14,728 nt of DNA from SIG588 sp045599305 (GTDB taxonomy: Bacteria; Bacillota; Clostridia; Oscillospirales; Acutalibacteraceae), in NCBI GenBank assembly GCA_045599305.1, contig JAZRVU010000090.1, positions 1-14,728 on the forward strand, in the 5' to 3' direction. Below, in pieces: positions 13,319-14,728 of this stretch (the stretch's first letter is position 1; each line of letters opens with the position of its first letter). The notes beneath the pieces are model-generated. The model made no database searches, was not told where the DNA came from, and saw only the letters and a program-made list of their open reading frames with translations. The position numbers and the translations under genes are program-made.

Positions 13319-14043
13319 GTCTCTTCCCCCAAGATCGCCGCCGCGGCGATGTCCGCCGCCTGCGGGTCGGTGTTGCAGCGAATGAGCCAGGCACGGCAGC
13401 CGCCGATCAGCCGATCGAGCATGGAGAGCAGTGCCTCTGCCGTCTGCCGGCTTTCGGGTGTCAGCAGCTGCAGCGCGATGCGCCGCAGACAGGTGAGCGG
13501 ATCGATCGGCTCCGCCGTGTTGACGGCACTGCGCTCGATGAAGCACAGGTCGGTCACCGCGGCGCGGGTCGGCGTCTGCCACCCCTCCTTGCCCGCCCAT
13601 GGCGTACCGTAGCCATAGGCCGTGTCGCCGAAGAAGCGGAGGATGGGTTTGTCGCCGTTCACCACCGTGAGCCGGTCACCGAAGCGCTGCTGCCACAGCG
13701 CGGTGTGGGTGGATTTGCCCACCCCGCTGGGTGCCATGAAGGCGATGCCGTGCCCCGCGACCGTGACGAATGAAGCGTGCAGCATCATGGCGTCACGGGT
13801 GGGCAGTTCCCGGCAGAGCTGCCGGTAGAGCGCCACCGCCTCCAGATATCGGTCATGGTGTTCGGCCTGTCCGGCAGCCGCGATGCCGTCCCGCTCGCGC
13901 TGCAGATGGGCTTCGGACACCCGCAGGGTAAAGTCGGCCGTGCCGGGCGCATCACAGCGGTAGCCGCGGCACATCTGCGTCACATAGTCCCAGCGCGCAT
14001 CGATATCCACCAGAAAATCCGCGATACGGTACCGCTCCAACAC
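13315..14043 (-). CDS. HPr-kinase-like P-loop protein
   Basis: 242 residues from GTG 14043; the GGGGAGG site (14049-14055) lies 5 bases before it. TTG 14040 (8 bases) is possible, while GTG 14049 would overlap the site. The Walker A motif is MAPSGVGKSTHT (103-114). VNGDKP (128-133) supplies a probable Walker-B-type Asp, and YGTPWAGKEGWQ (145-156) is the conserved loop seen in PEP-carboxykinase/HPr-kinase fold proteins. About 80 residues precede the P-loop domain, starting RYRIADFLVDID. True HPr kinase has a different N-terminal domain and the signature around the HPr site, so this is an HprK-related kinase rather than HprK itself. Homologs in lasso peptide clusters phosphorylate the C-terminal Ser of the precursor. 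The target here is unknown; the operon peptide at 8793-8915 ends in Ser. Confidence 0.8.
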   Translation of the reverse strand: MLERYRIADFLVDIDARWDYVTQMCRGYRCDAPGTADFTLRVSEAHLQRERDGIAAAGQAEHHDRYLEAVALYRQLCRELPTRDAMMLHASFVTVAGHGIAFMAPSGVGKSTHTALWQQRFGDRLTVVNGDKPILRFFGDTAYGYGTPWAGKEGWQTPTRAAVTDLCFIERSAVNTAEPIDPLTCLRRIALQLLTPESRQTAEALLSMLDRLIGGCRAWLIRCNTDPQAADIAAAAILGEET

Positions 14044-14048
14044 GGGCA

Positions 14049-14055
14049 CCTCCCC
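14049..14055 (-). promoter_or_regulatory. Ribosome binding site deciding the kinase start
   Basis: GGGGAGG on the minus strand; it overlaps the outermost start candidate (GTG 14049) and is 5 bases from GTG 14043 and 8 from TTG 14040, so one of the latter two is used. Confidence 0.5.
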
Positions 14056-14082
14056 TCTCGGGCGGGCATATACTGATATCGG

Positions 14083-14728
14083 TCACCCGAAGGTGTATCT
14101 GCCTGCCGCATCATAAAGAATATACGGTGCATCGGCGCCGAACTGCTCGTGCAGGGCACGCAGGGTATCGGCGCTGTTGCCGGGTGCCAGCCAGGGCACC
14201 GAGGCCGGCGTGTCACTGCTCAGCAGCTGCAGCCGTGCTTTCATCTGCTCGAACAGCAGTGAAGCTGCCTCATAGGGATGGCTCGCAGGGCTCGACACCT
14301 TCGCTGTACCCACGGTCAGGCGGGAGCCGAGATCCGAAAGCGTCATCCACGGGGCGATGCCGGGCACGCCGTAAGACACGGGGTTGCCGCCGTAGACGGC
14401 GGTCTTTTCCCCCACCGCGGCCGGCGCGGTCAGCGAATAGAGCCAATGACTGCCCACGGCGGTGTTCATCTCCTTGACGAACTGCGCCAGCACCTCGTTG
14501 CGCGGGGTGGCGGTGACGCTCGCATCGCCGTACCACGCACTGGACTCCTGCGCCGGGAACTGCACGCCGTCGAGCACGAGGGTGGAGAAGCCCATCCCGG
14601 CCAGCTCCTTCGCCAGCCCGGTGATATAGCCGCGCGCCGCGGCGGCATAGGGATTGAGCCACCGGCGGGCGCCGGCGGGGGGGTCGTGGTCGTACCACAC
14701 CGACTGGGGGCTGTCCGCCCCCGCCGCC
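14083..14728 (-). CDS. Putative glycoside hydrolase (DUF4015/YngK-like), C-terminal part
   Basis: The frame is open to the window edge, so 215 residues of the C-terminal part are visible; the GTG at 14700 inside it is not the likely start. The motif WYDHD...RRWLNPY, then GYITGLAKELAGMGFSTLVL and DGVQFP, matches the DUF4015 putative glycosyl hydrolase domain, where the usual text is WLNPY...DEIQFDYVRFP. WLYSLTAPAAVGEK and SYGVPGIAPWM could be further barrel strands. The family has a TIM barrel and is thought to act on polysaccharide; function is not established. The Asp in DGVQFP is conserved, the following Tyr/Arg are not. The stop codon is 39 bases before the kinase start on the same strand, so it is the first visible gene of the operon. 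Whether it has a signal peptide cannot be seen. Confidence 0.7.
   Translation of the reverse strand, partial: AAGADSPQSVWYDHDPPAGARRWLNPYAAAARGYITGLAKELAGMGFSTLVLDGVQFPAQESSAWYGDASVTATPRNEVLAQFVKEMNTAVGSHWLYSLTAPAAVGEKTAVYGGNPVSYGVPGIAPWMTLSDLGSRLTVGTAKVSSPASHPYEAASLLFEQMKARLQLLSSDTPASVPWLAPGNSADTLRALHEQFGADAPYILYDAAGRYTFG

Noticed and set aside
10844..13612. A 922-codon open frame on the plus strand opposite the beta-helix gene, and a 541-codon one at 9164-10789
   Set aside because: The translations are Gly/Arg/His/Ala-rich and repetitive, without RBS or fold pattern. They are the usual antisense shadows of a GC-rich gene that has a signal peptide and clear domains on the minus strand.

Overview
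The window reads as chromosomal DNA of a GC-rich, low-redundancy Gram-positive bacterium, most likely an anaerobic gut-type Clostridia (Oscillospiraceae/Ruminococcaceae-like). The reasons are strong AAAGGAGG-type ribosome binding sites, near-consensus sigma-A promoters, GTG/TTG starts, an ECF sigma/anti-sigma pair of clostridial type, an iron-sulfur aldo/keto reductase, and several intracellular or secreted carbohydrate-active proteins. The assignment is by character only; no marker gene is present. There is no rRNA, tRNA, CRISPR array, transposase or phage gene, and no gene-free stretch over 300 bases.

Left part (1-2900): minus-strand genes for a partial MmcQ/YjbR protein and a divergent RpiB/LacAB-type sugar-phosphate isomerase, with its own promoter. 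A second minus-strand operon follows: ECF sigma factor, a Thr-rich single-pass membrane protein (probable anti-sigma) and a lipoprotein with a PrcB-like C-terminal half. Between the two lies what looks like the beheaded start of a plus-strand gene with a good promoter and RBS.

Middle part (2843-8783): a compact carbohydrate-metabolism block whose genes alternate in direction: Fe-S aldo/keto reductase (+), five-bladed propeller glycosidase (-), NIF3-family metal protein (+), GH99/WbsX-like protein (-) and GH31 glycosidase (+). The first four form convergent pairs whose 3' ends overlap by 13-14 bases; the divergent starts are either 37 bases apart or served by two back-to-back sigma-A promoters. 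None of these enzymes has a signal peptide, so they probably act on imported oligosaccharides; no transporter is in view.

Right part (8793-14728): a single minus-strand run, probably an operon: the C-terminal part of a DUF4015-type putative glycoside hydrolase, an HPr-kinase-like P-loop protein, a PqqD-like peptide-binding protein (ATGA overlap with the kinase), a 1362-residue secreted protein with tandem right-handed beta-helices, and 17 bases later a 40-residue, extremely acidic peptide that ends in Ser. It is closed by a strong, possibly bidirectional terminator shared with the GH31 gene. Kinase plus PqqD-like protein plus tiny peptide resembles a ribosomally made peptide modification system; this is the most interesting part of the window.
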